In this document: piece by piece, positions 35,344-45,001 of the stretch
How positions within the stretch are numbered: the first letter of the stretch is position 1
How the letters are laid out: each line of letters starts with the position of its first letter
Origin: Verrucomicrobiota bacterium
GTDB taxonomy: Bacteria; Verrucomicrobiota; Kiritimatiellia; SS1-B-03-39; UBA6053
DNA: 64,000 bases
Direction: 5' to 3'
Assembly (NCBI GenBank): GCA_020831625.1
Contig: JAFIGD010000004.1
Location: 89,792 to 153,791 of the forward strand
Position numbers and translations under genes: made by a program
Notes under the pieces: model-generated
What the model was told of the DNA's origin: nothing
The model's input: only the letters and a program-made list of their open reading frames with translations
Databases searched by the model: none

Positions 35344-38300
35344 ATGATGATACCCACAAGACCCCAAGACTTGGCTGGCACCCGCAAAACGGGGTCCGTG
35401 CTACTGGTGACCATATTATCGGTTTCGTTGCTGCTGGTTGTAGTCCTTGCTCTGGTGGCCACGGTGCGGATGGAGTTGCGGACGGTGACCGAGCATCAGG
35501 AACTTTTGCAGGCCCGCGCAAACGCGCGGCTGGGAGGGCATCTTGCGCTGGCGGAACTGCAGCGCACCCTGGGGCCGGACACGAGAGTGAGCGCACGGGC
35601 GGAGATCCTGACTCCTGCGAATCCTGACGGCCACGGCGGCGGAATCGGCCCGTTTACTGCTCATGAAAGCACCCGCTTCTGGACTGGGGTGTGGGACAGT
35701 GAACAGCAATGGCTGGGTACCGGACTTCCTGAGAATGCCGGGCCGCTTGATCCGAAGCCTTACCGGCCTTACAAGGGAGACCGGGGAAATCGTTTCCGTT
35801 CCTGGCTGGTTTCGCTGCCGCAAGCGGAACGGGACAATATTCTTACGGTTCGCGATCCGGTTCCCGTCTCGGATGCGCAGACGGTCGCTCTGGCACGTGT
35901 CCGAGCTGAACCGCCAGGGGGCGGTGCGGCCGTGTTGTCCGAAGTCCGGGCCCCGCTGATTGAGATGAACAACAATGCGGCGACCGCCTGGTGGGTCTCG
36001 GATGAAGGCGTCAAAGCCAACGTGCGTTTGACCGATCCGTTCCGGGGACAGAGCGTTCCCGGCGCAGAGGATACTTCGAGAATGCTCTTTCCTCATCGGG
36101 AGAATTTCGCGGCGACCTCCTGGTTTGAAGAGATCGATTTCGACGACGAGGACCAGGTGGACCGATTGCAAAAACTGGGCGCGGGAACAAACAACCCCTG
36201 GCTGGCCTTCAGTGACGCTCCGCTCAGCTCAGAGGCGGTCACCGCCATGAACGGTTCGCCCGGCAGCACACAGGGCGATTCCCTCTTGTCGGATTTCACA
36301 GTCCATTCCGCCGGCGTACTCAGCAACAACAAAAAAGGCGGGCTGAGGAAGGATCTTTCTCTCGCCTTTTGGCGGGATCCGGCGGAGATTGCAGACCCGA
36401 CAGGCGGCCTGGCGAATGCCGGCTTTAACCGTGATTTTTCAAACCGTACTGCATCTCTGCATGGACGGATCTTTAACTGGGAGGATTTCCCCGGCACTGT
36501 CGCGCCAGCGGGGACTACCCAACGATTTTTCGGTCCGCAATGGGATATATTGAGGGATTTTCATAATTCGTATCAAAAATTCGATTCCAGTGCGGCAACG
36601 CCCACTGTGTTCTTTGATCCCCTAAGATCAATTAGGACAGGGAATACATTATACGCTAGATATCAAGACTCCCTCGGGCTGTTCGGAGGCCCGGGCTCAT
36701 CAAATAATTGGCTGCATGAGGGCGGCCGACAAACAGAGATTGGCGGAATTTTAACAGCGGATGATGGGCGTCGACGGGGACAGCTAAACAGCAGCCCTGT
36801 GACGCCCGTCCTGCTCGGAGCGTATCTAACATTTGAAGTGGATACAACCTACCGGTTCGCCACGGATACCTATAGACCACGTTTCAGAATCTCCGCGGTT
36901 TTCAACCTGTGGAACCCCTATAATGTTTCGATCAACCCGAGGCGGTTGGGAGACGGGAACACGGGAGCATGGATCTTGAACACCTACACCGGAAATTTTA
37001 GATTTATCCTGCAAAAAAACGGTTCAGATGTGGGGGAATTTACGATTAGGGACTTAATAGGTGCCAGTACCGATTCCCGGATCAATTTCGTGATCCACAA
37101 TCACGGGTCTAATTTGCATTTCATGCCCGGCGAAATCCGCCAATACCGGCTGATTTCAGGAAGGGATCTCTCACCCAATTCCCCCGAGGGCAGCCTTATT
37201 TTTAACGCCAGCGACATGAACGTGTCTTCCGACGATCAAGAATTCAATGGAGATGATGTCGTGGGGATCCTTTTGGACACCTCTGCCGCTGAAAATCGAT
37301 TTCGACCTGGAGGGGGTACCGAGGGTGGGGTGCGCTTTGATTTGCATTCTCAACTGCACCGGTATAATTTTTTCTTTGAAGAAACGCCGGACACCACCTA
37401 TGAGGCCTTCGAACGGGCTTCGCGTTTGCGGTTCCCCAACAACGACCCCCTTTTTGTTTTTGCGATCGATCTGTCGGTGAAAAGCTCGGAGGGAGAGGGT
37501 CAGGACGTGGCGGGCATGTTTTCAAACTTCAACCCCGCCGCTCTTTTCCCCGGGGGGGCCTTGCCGGAGATCTATCCGGGGTTCCAAGCACCGAATATAT
37601 TTGCCCGTGTTACCAGAGATCCTGTGATGATGGAGGTTGATTCATCGAACCCTTCGCGTTTTCGGGGGCTTTGGGGAGAAACCCGGGAACAGGGAGGCAG
37701 TCCATTTGTGACTCTCTTTGATGTTCCGATGCGTCCGCCTGAATCCCTCGGCCAATATCAGCATGCGCAGATGTCTTATTTTGCCACCCAACCCGCCCAC
37801 GCGTTTGGCAATAGTATGGCGCATCCCCACGTTGACCGGGCCTTTGCCCATGATGTCGTGGCGTCAACCAAAGACGGTGCCGAGAGTGAGAACAGTCAAA
37901 TTGACCTGTCCTGGTTCTTAAACGATGCCCTCTGGGATGATTATTTCCTTTCCACCGTCCGGCCGGATGCGACAGGCTTCGCCATTTCACCTGAACGCGA
38001 TCGATTCATTGAGATTGATCCCACCAGAACCTATAACATCTCCAATGCCGATGACTACCGGACCCTTGCCGGAAATCTCTTGTTACAGGGTGCGTTTAAC
38101 GTGAATTCCACGTCAGTGGAGGCTTGGACCGCCTTTCTGTCGGCCCTGGGCGGACCGTCCGAAGCGGGCGACCTTGAATTCCCTTTTCACCGCCTCTCAC
38201 GGCCGACGGGTTCTCCCAACTCGGCCTGGACCGGAGCCCCCCGGGATTTGTCCCGTGCCCAAATCCGCCGCCTGGCGGAGGAGATGGTCGAACAAGTCCG

Positions 38301-38718
38301 GGCCCGAGGACCGTTTCTTTCACTTTCGGATTTTGTGAACCGCCGTTTGGAGAACGGTGACCGTGGAGCCATGGGGACGGTGCAAGCGGCGATCAGTGCC
38401 GCGAACTTGAATAACATTGTTCCGAGCACGCCATCGATACTGGCCGAGGCACCCCGGCAAAACAATATCATCGGTAAAGTCGCGACGCTGGCTCCCGGTG
38501 ATATTTCTCAAGCGGATGTTCTGACCACCCTCGCCCCCAAAATGAGTGCCCGTTCCGACACCTTTGTGATTCGGAGCTATGGCCGAACGGAGAATTCAAC
38601 AACCGAGGCCTGGTGTGAATTCCTGGTGCAGCGCTATCCTGATCCGCATGATCACGAGAATTTCGGCCGGTCCTTCAGAATCCTTCATTTCCGATACCTC
38701 AACGAAGACGAAATTTAA
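35344..38718 (+). CDS. Giant prepilin-like protein, Verru_Chthon cassette A type
   Basis: A 1124-residue protein. Residues ~15-40 form a prepilin-like hydrophobic segment (GSVLLVTILSVSLLLVVVLALVATVRMEL) followed by a helical stretch rich in A and Q (HQELLQARANARLGGHLALAELQRTLG). The long remainder is beta-rich. Near the C-end LAEEMVEQVRARGPFLSLSDFVNRRL resembles the GspK-like part of the 'Verru_Chthon cassette protein A' family, which fits length and layout. Those proteins are thought to be pilin-like surface or secretion components made with B, C and D partners; no such partners are here. A 249-residue secreted protein follows 3 bases on. Central DNA (~36540-37100) is more AT-rich than the rest. 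Confidence 0.7.
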   Translation: MMIPTRPQDLAGTRKTGSVLLVTILSVSLLLVVVLALVATVRMELRTVTEHQELLQARANARLGGHLALAELQRTLGPDTRVSARAEILTPANPDGHGGGIGPFTAHESTRFWTGVWDSEQQWLGTGLPENAGPLDPKPYRPYKGDRGNRFRSWLVSLPQAERDNILTVRDPVPVSDAQTVALARVRAEPPGGGAAVLSEVRAPLIEMNNNAATAWWVSDEGVKANVRLTDPFRGQSVPGAEDTSRMLFPHRENFAATSWFEEIDFDDEDQVDRLQKLGAGTNNPWLAFSDAPLSSEAVTAMNGSPGSTQGDSLLSDFTVHSAGVLSNNKKGGLRKDLSLAFWRDPAEIADPTGGLANAGFNRDFSNRTASLHGRIFNWEDFPGTVAPAGTTQRFFGPQWDILRDFHNSYQKFDSSAATPTVFFDPLRSIRTGNTLYARYQDSLGLFGGPGSSNNWLHEGGRQTEIGGILTADDGRRRGQLNSSPVTPVLLGAYLTFEVDTTYRFATDTYRPRFRISAVFNLWNPYNVSINPRRLGDGNTGAWILNTYTGNFRFILQKNGSDVGEFTIRDLIGASTDSRINFVIHNHGSNLHFMPGEIRQYRLISGRDLSPNSPEGSLIFNASDMNVSSDDQEFNGDDVVGILLDTSAAENRFRPGGGTEGGVRFDLHSQLHRYNFFFEETPDTTYEAFERASRLRFPNNDPLFVFAIDLSVKSSEGEGQDVAGMFSNFNPAALFPGGALPEIYPGFQAPNIFARVTRDPVMMEVDSSNPSRFRGLWGETREQGGSPFVTLFDVPMRPPESLGQYQHAQMSYFATQPAHAFGNSMAHPHVDRAFAHDVVASTKDGAESENSQIDLSWFLNDALWDDYFLSTVRPDATGFAISPERDRFIEIDPTRTYNISNADDYRTLAGNLLLQGAFNVNSTSVEAWTAFLSALGGPSEAGDLEFPFHRLSRPTGSPNSAWTGAPRDLSRAQIRRLAEEMVEQVRARGPFLSLSDFVNRRLENGDRGAMGTVQAAISAANLNNIVPSTPSILAEAPRQNNIIGKVATLAPGDISQADVLTTLAPKMSARSDTFVIRSYGRTENSTTEAWCEFLVQRYPDPHDHENFGRSFRILHFRYLNEDEI

Positions 38719-38721
38719 ATT

Positions 38722-39471
38722 ATGACAAACTCCACTAAATCTTTGCTCCGTTTGCATCTGGTGTGTTTCCCTGTTTTGCTGGGGTTCATGTCCGGTCTTG
38801 CTTTTGCTCAGCCCTCCCTGGCCGGAAATGCGGATGAAACTCCGAAAACGATTCATTTCAGAGTGACGGCAATGAATCTATCCGTCGAGGATATAGCCTT
38901 TATTCAGGAGGGCAGGGTTGAAACCTTTGCGGTTTCCCGTTCACGGACCAGCGAGTGGATGACGTTTCGGGGAACCCATCCTCTCTATTTTTTCCGCGCC
39001 AGCACCTTAGAGAACCTTGAAGAAGAAGAACCCCTGCCCAGACCGCTGGCACAATTCTCGCCCCCGGATTCGGGCGCATGGCTGCTAATTTTTGTCCAAA
39101 ACCCTGAAGAGGGTGACGGTCCTAAATACCGTATTTTTCCCATTCCGGACACGGAGGAAACCGTGGAGGAGGGGCTTCGGTTTTTCAATTTGACCGGTAT
39201 GTCCTTGCTGGTGAATGTGAATGATGAAACCATCCGGTTAGCTTCGGGGAGTCAATCGCAAATGAATCCCGAACCCGAAGAGAACGCGAGCATGTTTTTG
39301 AGAATTGCCCGCGTGGAAAACGGTGACGTGGAATTGCTCTCCTCGACGGTTTTCGGTCATCGTCCCGGCGCGCGCATCAGTTACTTTCTTCTCCTCAACA
39401 ACAGAGGCCGTATCCAATTGCAACGGTTTATCGATTCCGTGGGACCCGCCCGCGAGCCGGTTGAAGAGTAA
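38722..39471 (+). CDS. Hypothetical secreted protein paired with the prepilin-like protein
   Basis: A 249-residue protein I do not recognise. It has a signal peptide (residues ~8-29, ending SGLAFA) and a mature part with beta-strand-like pattern (RVTAMNLSVEDIAFIQEGRVETFAVSRSRTSEWMTFRG). No cysteines or catalytic motifs stand out. It starts 3 bases after the giant protein's stop, so co-translation is likely and the product may bind or help export that protein. Its 3' end is 17 bases from the convergent GH42 gene. Confidence 0.65.
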   Translation: MTNSTKSLLRLHLVCFPVLLGFMSGLAFAQPSLAGNADETPKTIHFRVTAMNLSVEDIAFIQEGRVETFAVSRSRTSEWMTFRGTHPLYFFRASTLENLEEEEPLPRPLAQFSPPDSGAWLLIFVQNPEEGDGPKYRIFPIPDTEETVEEGLRFFNLTGMSLLVNVNDETIRLASGSQSQMNPEPEENASMFLRIARVENGDVELLSSTVFGHRPGARISYFLLLNNRGRIQLQRFIDSVGPAREPVEE

Positions 39472-39488
39472 TCTGCTGGGCCGTTTGG

Positions 39489-41525
39489 TTATGAGGTATG
39501 CACCCCGAAAGGCGTGAGGGTGACGGTTTCTCCCCGGAGCGTCACCGTCTTTGACCTCGCGGTGTAATTGATGATAAAGAGATGCTCTTTGCCCTCGTTT
39601 TTCCGAAGGGTGGCGTGCACGCCCATTGGCAGGTCGGTATCCACGGGACGGGAAAGCGTCAGCTCCCGGGTCAGCTTTAATGCGAAATCCCGGTAAAACG
39701 CGTCATCGAAGTTCGCGGCCAACACAAAAATTTCGCCCCGGCCGCAGGGGTGGCGGCAGGCGACGGGGGTGTCGGCCCAGTGTCCCCCGCGCAGCACAGC
39801 CACGGGGGTGGCTCCCTCTAGTTTGAGCAGACCGAAGGCCCGATCCACGCAGTAAGTGCCCTCCAGGGGGGCTCGGCCCTCGACGGCACGGGTTTCGCCA
39901 TCGAACAGCGCGTCCCATTCCGTCACCTTGACCCCCGCCGCCTGGTGCAGACCGTACCCGGGCCAGCCACCGAACAGGCAGCGGTTGTGTTCGTCGACGA
40001 TGCCGGACAAATGGCTGAGCACCAGTCGGGCACCGGCCTCCACCGCTTCCAGGAGGGCATCCGCCTGACCGGGTTTGAGCATATATTGAGCCGGAGCCAG
40101 GATCACACGGCGGCCCGCGAGCTGGGCGCGGAAGTTTTCGGCGTCGGGCCAGACCACATCGGTGGAGACTCCAGCCTGCCACCAGCCCCGGTGGTGCTCG
40201 TTGAGCAGATCGTGATAGGCGTCGCGGGGATCCTTGGCGGTTGTGGGGGGCTGCCGCAGTCCGGCGCTGGTGTTCAACGCCCACTGGCTTTCCCAGTCGT
40301 GGAGGATCGCCACTTCGGCCCGGGGGCAGGTGGACCCGGCCACGGCGGCCTGCCGCCCGAGCCATTCCCCGGCGGCGGCAACCTCCCTGAAAACGCGGTG
40401 ATCGGTGCGGCTGTCGTGATCCAGGATGGCGCCGTGGAATTTTTCCGAGCCGCCGCGTCCTTTGCGGAATTGGAAGTAGTGCACCGCATCCGCGCCATGG
40501 GCCACCGCCTGGGCACATTCCATCAGGTGCACGCCGTCGGGTTTTAGCTTGTTGATGGGTTTCCAGTTCACGGAGGAGGGACTGGACTCCATGAGAATCC
40601 AGGGCTTGCCCCCGGCCATTCCGCGCATGAGATCGTGGACCAGCGAGGTGTGCGCCGCTTTTTTCCACATGTCCTCCTCTCCGAAATAGGTCGGGTAGGC
40701 GTCATTGGAGATCACATCGATGTGCCGCGACCAGCGCCAGTAGTCCCACGGGGGGCGGAAACACATGAAATTGGTGGACACCGGAATCTCCGGAGTGAAC
40801 CGCTTCAGGGGGGCTGTTTCGTTGTCCAGATGCTCCATATGCAGCACATTCACGAAGCGCTTCCAGTCCACTTTCATGCCGTCGATGCTACTGTCGCGCG
40901 GGTCGATTTGGGACCAGTCGGTGAACGTGTGGTTCCAAAAGCGGGCCCACCAGGCGCTGTTGAGCGCATCCAGCGTTTGGTACCGCTCCTTCAGCCAGTC
41001 CCGGAAGCGGTCCAGGCATTTCCCGCAGAAGCACTCTCCCTGGAGTTCATTGCTCACATGCCAAAGTTTCAGGGCGGGGTGGCCGGCGTAGTGGCGGGCC
41101 AGGCGTTCATTGAGCGCGGCGATTTTTTCGCGGTACAGGGTGGAGGAGGGGCAGTGGTTGTGACGGTGGCCGGAGCGTTCCCGCTGTCCTTCGCGGTTCA
41201 CCCGGCGTATTTCCGGGTATTTCTCCGACATCCACATCGGTTTGCTGCCGCTGGGGGTGGACAGAAAGACGGAAATGCCCTCAGTGGCCAGCCGGTCCAG
41301 CAGACCGTCCAGCCACTCGAAGGTGTACTGTCCCTCCTCCGGCTCGTGGAGCGTCCAGGAGAAAATGCCAACGGTCACGGTTGTGACCCCGGCCCGCTTC
41401 ATGGCCGCGAGATCCTCGTTCAGGATGTCCTCGCTGAGATGCCATTGGTCGGGGTTGTAATCGGCCCCGTGCAGGATGCGCTCGGAACGCAGCGGGTTAC
41501 ACATACCGTCGTGCCGCAGAGTCAT
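39489..41525 (-). CDS. Glycoside hydrolase family 42 beta-galactosidase
   Basis: A 678-residue enzyme. The TIM barrel (ILHGADYNPDQW, VGIFSWTLHEPEEG) has acid/base Glu160 in WHVSNELQG and nucleophile Glu313 in LMESSPSSVNW. The zinc-site cysteines are present (ECFCGKCLDRF). The trimerisation-like and C-terminal beta domains follow. It is probably cytoplasmic, as there is no signal peptide, and should cleave beta-galactosides or other short galacto-oligosaccharides. It overlaps the upstream amidohydrolase by 29 bases (22 if the next ATG at 41504 is used); neither start has a clear ribosome-binding site, so coupling is likely. Confidence 0.9.
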   Translation of the reverse strand: MTLRHDGMCNPLRSERILHGADYNPDQWHLSEDILNEDLAAMKRAGVTTVTVGIFSWTLHEPEEGQYTFEWLDGLLDRLATEGISVFLSTPSGSKPMWMSEKYPEIRRVNREGQRERSGHRHNHCPSSTLYREKIAALNERLARHYAGHPALKLWHVSNELQGECFCGKCLDRFRDWLKERYQTLDALNSAWWARFWNHTFTDWSQIDPRDSSIDGMKVDWKRFVNVLHMEHLDNETAPLKRFTPEIPVSTNFMCFRPPWDYWRWSRHIDVISNDAYPTYFGEEDMWKKAAHTSLVHDLMRGMAGGKPWILMESSPSSVNWKPINKLKPDGVHLMECAQAVAHGADAVHYFQFRKGRGGSEKFHGAILDHDSRTDHRVFREVAAAGEWLGRQAAVAGSTCPRAEVAILHDWESQWALNTSAGLRQPPTTAKDPRDAYHDLLNEHHRGWWQAGVSTDVVWPDAENFRAQLAGRRVILAPAQYMLKPGQADALLEAVEAGARLVLSHLSGIVDEHNRCLFGGWPGYGLHQAAGVKVTEWDALFDGETRAVEGRAPLEGTYCVDRAFGLLKLEGATPVAVLRGGHWADTPVACRHPCGRGEIFVLAANFDDAFYRDFALKLTRELTLSRPVDTDLPMGVHATLRKNEGKEHLFIINYTARSKTVTLRGETVTLTPFGVHTS

Positions 41526-42711
41526 GGAGCCATTCGCGGGCCACCCAGAGAGCGTCCGCCTCGTTGATGTGGTCGTCCGCGACCTGCTCGTGCAAAAAGT
41601 CCGCCAGCAGATTTTTCACCAGCAAGGTTTTGGCATAGCACCATTCAATGCAGCGGCCGTCACTGGCCAGAAGGGTGCATTTTTCCGCCGGAACCGCCTC
41701 CAGGCGGGCCTGCATGGCCGCCCGGTAAGTGCTGGGCCGGAAGTTGTACCACCACAGACCGCCGGCATAGACGTTGTGAAACAATCGGGCCACCTGGGCC
41801 ACGTCCATATTCAGACGGGGCGCCCCCGCAATCAGTTCGAAGTCGCAGTCGTAGCGTTTAAAAAGTGAATACAGATTTGGAACCATGAGAGACGAGCCCG
41901 TGCCCATCATGACCCTGCTGCCCGGCAGGTGATTGATGCCCAAAAACAGCTGGGCGAACATGCCGTCCTGACCGCTCAGCGCCTCGAAAATCGCGTGGGC
42001 GAGGAAAGCGTGCGCCTCCAGTTCTGTGACCGGTTCTTTCGAAAGGGTATGCCCTTCGGTAATGTGGTGAAGGATCTCGGCCTGCGAGCCGCGTTCAAAC
42101 GCATAGGTGTGCACCCGCATGCCGCGGTATCCGCGGGAGGCGATCCCGGCGATGTCCGCCCGCACCGCCGCCCGGGCCTCTTCCCCCGCCGCGCGGGGGT
42201 CTTCGGCTTCGGTCAGGGTCTTAACCCAGGGCCCGTAGCCATTCCAGAGCGGCAGGGAGGCGCCCACCCCCGGCATCCCGGGAAAATTCACATCCCGCTC
42301 AATATTCGTGACGATGCGTTTAATCTGCAGTTTGTCCGCGACCTTCATCGGCCAGCCGGGGTCCTGCGCGGAGGCCTTCACCGCCTCGTTGGCCTTTTGC
42401 AGGCTGGCCACGTCCGACAATTCCAGATTGTAAAGGGTGCGGAACGTTTCCTGAATCATCTGCGCCCAGGTGGTGTTGCGGGCCCGGGCAAAACAGTCCG
42501 CGAAGGCCGCCATGCGTTCCGTTTCGCCGAGATCCGCCGCGAAGCCTTTGAGATAGCCAACCGACTGCAACTCCTGGCGGAACCAGAAATACTCGACGAT
42601 ATTCCAGAGGTCTTGCGCCGCCACAGGCACTGCGGGTTTGTTCATGTGGGTGTGGGTGTCGAACACCGGCAGGGCTCGAATTTCGTTTCTCCAGTCGTTT
42701 CGGGATTTCAT
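41497..42711 (-). CDS. Uronate-isomerase-like amidohydrolase
   Basis: A 404-residue protein. PVFDTHTHMN is the HxH metal motif of the amidohydrolase superfamily; a lysine/His region follows, and CTLLASDGRCIEWCYAK near residue 360 supplies the last-strand Asp. The helical insert (IVEYFWFRQELQSVGYLKGF, YNLELSD) resembles the glucuronate isomerase (UxaC) family, but the conserved SDSR segment differs. It may isomerise a sugar acid or act on a related compound. It precedes and overlaps GH42. The ATG at 42711 begins the family-like part; a longer frame begins at 42747. An inverted repeat covers its start codon. Confidence 0.68.
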   Translation of the reverse strand: MKSRNDWRNEIRALPVFDTHTHMNKPAVPVAAQDLWNIVEYFWFRQELQSVGYLKGFAADLGETERMAAFADCFARARNTTWAQMIQETFRTLYNLELSDVASLQKANEAVKASAQDPGWPMKVADKLQIKRIVTNIERDVNFPGMPGVGASLPLWNGYGPWVKTLTEAEDPRAAGEEARAAVRADIAGIASRGYRGMRVHTYAFERGSQAEILHHITEGHTLSKEPVTELEAHAFLAHAIFEALSGQDGMFAQLFLGINHLPGSRVMMGTGSSLMVPNLYSLFKRYDCDFELIAGAPRLNMDVAQVARLFHNVYAGGLWWYNFRPSTYRAAMQARLEAVPAEKCTLLASDGRCIEWCYAKTLLVKNLLADFLHEQVADDHINEADALWVAREWLHDSAARRYV

Positions 42712-42729
42712 GTTACTGTAAATAACATG
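42709..42729. promoter_or_regulatory. Inverted repeat CATGTTA-N7-TAACATG over the start codon of the amidohydrolase
   Basis: Perfect 7-base arms lie at 42709-42715 and 42723-42729 with a 7-base spacer. The left arm includes the minus-strand ATG. It is a candidate repressor site for the GH42 operon. Confidence 0.4.
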
Positions 42730-42931
42730 TTTTAAAAATATGTACAATTAAGAATCTTCAGAAAATGAAAGAAACCTTTGGGAGGAAATCGTTTGAAGGA
42801 CAAGCCGCATGGACCGGGACGGGCGCATAGCCTTTCCTTTTCAGTTAAGCCACCCAGAGCAATCTTTAAGTGGGCGTTTGGGCACCATCCGGGCGGCTGA
42901 ACGGCGTTGTCATTTTTCAGTCATGCGAAAA

Positions 42932-42945
42932 CATGAATATTCATG
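42932..42945. promoter_or_regulatory. 14-base perfect palindrome CATGAATATTCATG, candidate operator
   Basis: Located 60 bases before the OPT-like gene in the divergent gap. A TCATG at 42921 adds a further half-site. Apart from this and the inverted repeat at 42709, the spacer 42712-43004 shows no gene. Confidence 0.4.
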
Positions 42946-43004
42946 AAATTTTTTCTGGTCAGTCTCGCCTCCCTTTGCTAAAGATCTAGTTCATCAGATT
43001 CGAT

Positions 43005-44987
43005 ATGAAAAAAACAGTTACCGCCATAGCCATAGGTCTCCTGGGATCCATTTTCGTTTGGATTGCAGCGCCTCTCAACCGATTCTTGCTCAACAACGGG
43101 CTGGTATCGGACTCATATTTTCCCGAGATCGCCGTGCTGGTGATGCTGTTTTTGATTCTGGGGCTGAATCCGTTGCTCAAGGTCATCTCCAAAAGCCGTC
43201 TGTTCCTTGACCGGCGTCAGCTGGCGTTGATTTTCGCCATGCTTTTGCTGGCCTGTACGATCCCCACGCAGGGATTGCTGCGCATGTTGCCCTACACGCT
43301 GGCCCAAACGACGCAGGATGGTGCCCGCAATCATCAATTGGCTCAAATCCATCAGGACATGGCGCTCCCGCCCTCGTTGTTTCCGGACCGGATCGTCCAC
43401 GGGGAGGACACCCCCGCCGCCACGTATTTTCTGGAAAATCTTCCCGAGGGTGAGCCGACCCCCTGGGGGGCCTGGATTCCGCCACTGTTGAGCTGGGGGG
43501 CTTTGCTGGTGCCCGTCTGGATGCTGATGATTGGCCTCGGCATGATTGTCTATCCCCAATGGCGCGACAACGAGCGCCTTCCCTTTCCGATTCTGGCCCT
43601 GGAGCAAAGTCTGATCGGGGACATCACCCGGGAAAAGCGCATCCCCGCGATCTTCAAAGACAAACTGTTTTGGTTTGGTGCCGGGACCGTGCTGATCCTC
43701 TACAGTTTCCGGGGTCTCAACGCCCTGACGGAGGGCGGGTGGCCCGGGTTCCCGCTTGGCTGGGATCTGCAATCGGCCTTGTCAGAAGAACCCTGGCGGA
43801 ACCTGCCCGGATACATCAAAAGAACGAACAAGCTTTTTTTCATGCTGATTGGCATGGTGTACTTCATGCCGAACCGCGTGAGTTTCTCCATTTGGTTCAC
43901 GGTGCTGGCCTATGGGGTGTTCCAGATGTTTGCCAGCACCTACGCGCCCCCCTTTGATTCGGGAATGATCGGGCAACACCGCAACGGGGCGACCCTGGTT
44001 TTCGGGCTCATGGTTCTATATACGGGCCGGCATTACTGGGCCAAAGTGGGACGCAGCATGGTGCGGCCGGTCACAAACGGCGAAGAGAGCCGGAACCGGC
44101 GGGCCGGGTGGCTGTTTGTGCTTGGCTGGGCGGGGATGATGGCCTGGCTGATGTGGGTGGGGATTTCGCCGGTCTGGGCTTTTGCGCTGGTCTTTCTCGG
44201 TTTTCTTATCTGCCTGGTGATCAGCCGGGTCGTGGCGGAAACCGGATTGCCCTTTGTCCGGATCGCGGCGCTTTCACCGAGCTGGCTGGTCGGACTCTTC
44301 CCTGCCGGAATGATCACGGCGCCGCTGATTTATATCGCAGGCTTTCTCAACCTGATTTTCGTCACCGCTTCGCGGATCAGTCCGGCGGCCCTGATGCCGC
44401 ACGCCATGGGCATGGACCCCGAGGCCACGCCCGCCCAGCAGCGTCGACTGCCTTCCCTGCTGCTGCCTCTGATGATTCTCGGGCTGGTGGTCGCGGGGGC
44501 GGTGCATCTTGGCTTTAGTTATCAGAACTACGCCTCTCTGGACGGAGGGACCCTGACCGGGAACCACTTTGGATCGAGGCAGATGAACGGGCCGCAAAAC
44601 CAATTGCTGAGCTGGAGCCGCGGGGCGCACAATGCTGTCGATGCCAGCACAGCCGGACAAATCGTCTTTGGAGGAGCCCTGGCCCTTGGACTCGCGGTGG
44701 CCTGCCTGTCCTCTCCCGCCTGGCCCCTGCACCCGGTCGGTCTGCTGATGGTCGGCACGTTCTATGGGAATACGGGCTGGACAAGTATTTTCATCGGATG
44801 GGTTCTGAAAATGATCATCCTCCGCTATGGGGGGGCCGGGACCTATAAAAAACTCCGGAATCTTTTTATCGGGCTCATCCTGGGGGAACTGCTCTCCGCC
44901 TTGATCTGGATCATCATTCCGGTGTTTCTGATTCTGACCGGAGCCGACCCCTCCCAGGTTGGAAGAACCGGGATTTTGCCCAACTGA
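43005..44987 (+). CDS. OPT-like polytopic membrane protein, first of a pair
   Basis: A 660-residue protein with about 14 hydrophobic helices. LPFPI at residues 192-196 in DNERLPFPILALEQSLIGD is a motif typical of oligopeptide (OPT/YSL) transporters. I believe databases call this group DUF6784/DUF6785, but cannot check. It starts a run of co-directional genes, 14 bases before the giant fusion gene. A transport role (oligopeptides, metal chelates or small glycans) is inferred. The second copy at 49953 shares the motif but differs widely elsewhere, so the two may form a heteromer or divide substrates. Confidence 0.7.
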   Translation: MKKTVTAIAIGLLGSIFVWIAAPLNRFLLNNGLVSDSYFPEIAVLVMLFLILGLNPLLKVISKSRLFLDRRQLALIFAMLLLACTIPTQGLLRMLPYTLAQTTQDGARNHQLAQIHQDMALPPSLFPDRIVHGEDTPAATYFLENLPEGEPTPWGAWIPPLLSWGALLVPVWMLMIGLGMIVYPQWRDNERLPFPILALEQSLIGDITREKRIPAIFKDKLFWFGAGTVLILYSFRGLNALTEGGWPGFPLGWDLQSALSEEPWRNLPGYIKRTNKLFFMLIGMVYFMPNRVSFSIWFTVLAYGVFQMFASTYAPPFDSGMIGQHRNGATLVFGLMVLYTGRHYWAKVGRSMVRPVTNGEESRNRRAGWLFVLGWAGMMAWLMWVGISPVWAFALVFLGFLICLVISRVVAETGLPFVRIAALSPSWLVGLFPAGMITAPLIYIAGFLNLIFVTASRISPAALMPHAMGMDPEATPAQQRRLPSLLLPLMILGLVVAGAVHLGFSYQNYASLDGGTLTGNHFGSRQMNGPQNQLLSWSRGAHNAVDASTAGQIVFGGALALGLAVACLSSPAWPLHPVGLLMVGTFYGNTGWTSIFIGWVLKMIILRYGGAGTYKKLRNLFIGLILGELLSALIWIIIPVFLILTGADPSQVGRTGILPN

Positions 44988-45001
44988 TCCTCCATTCAAT
45001 T

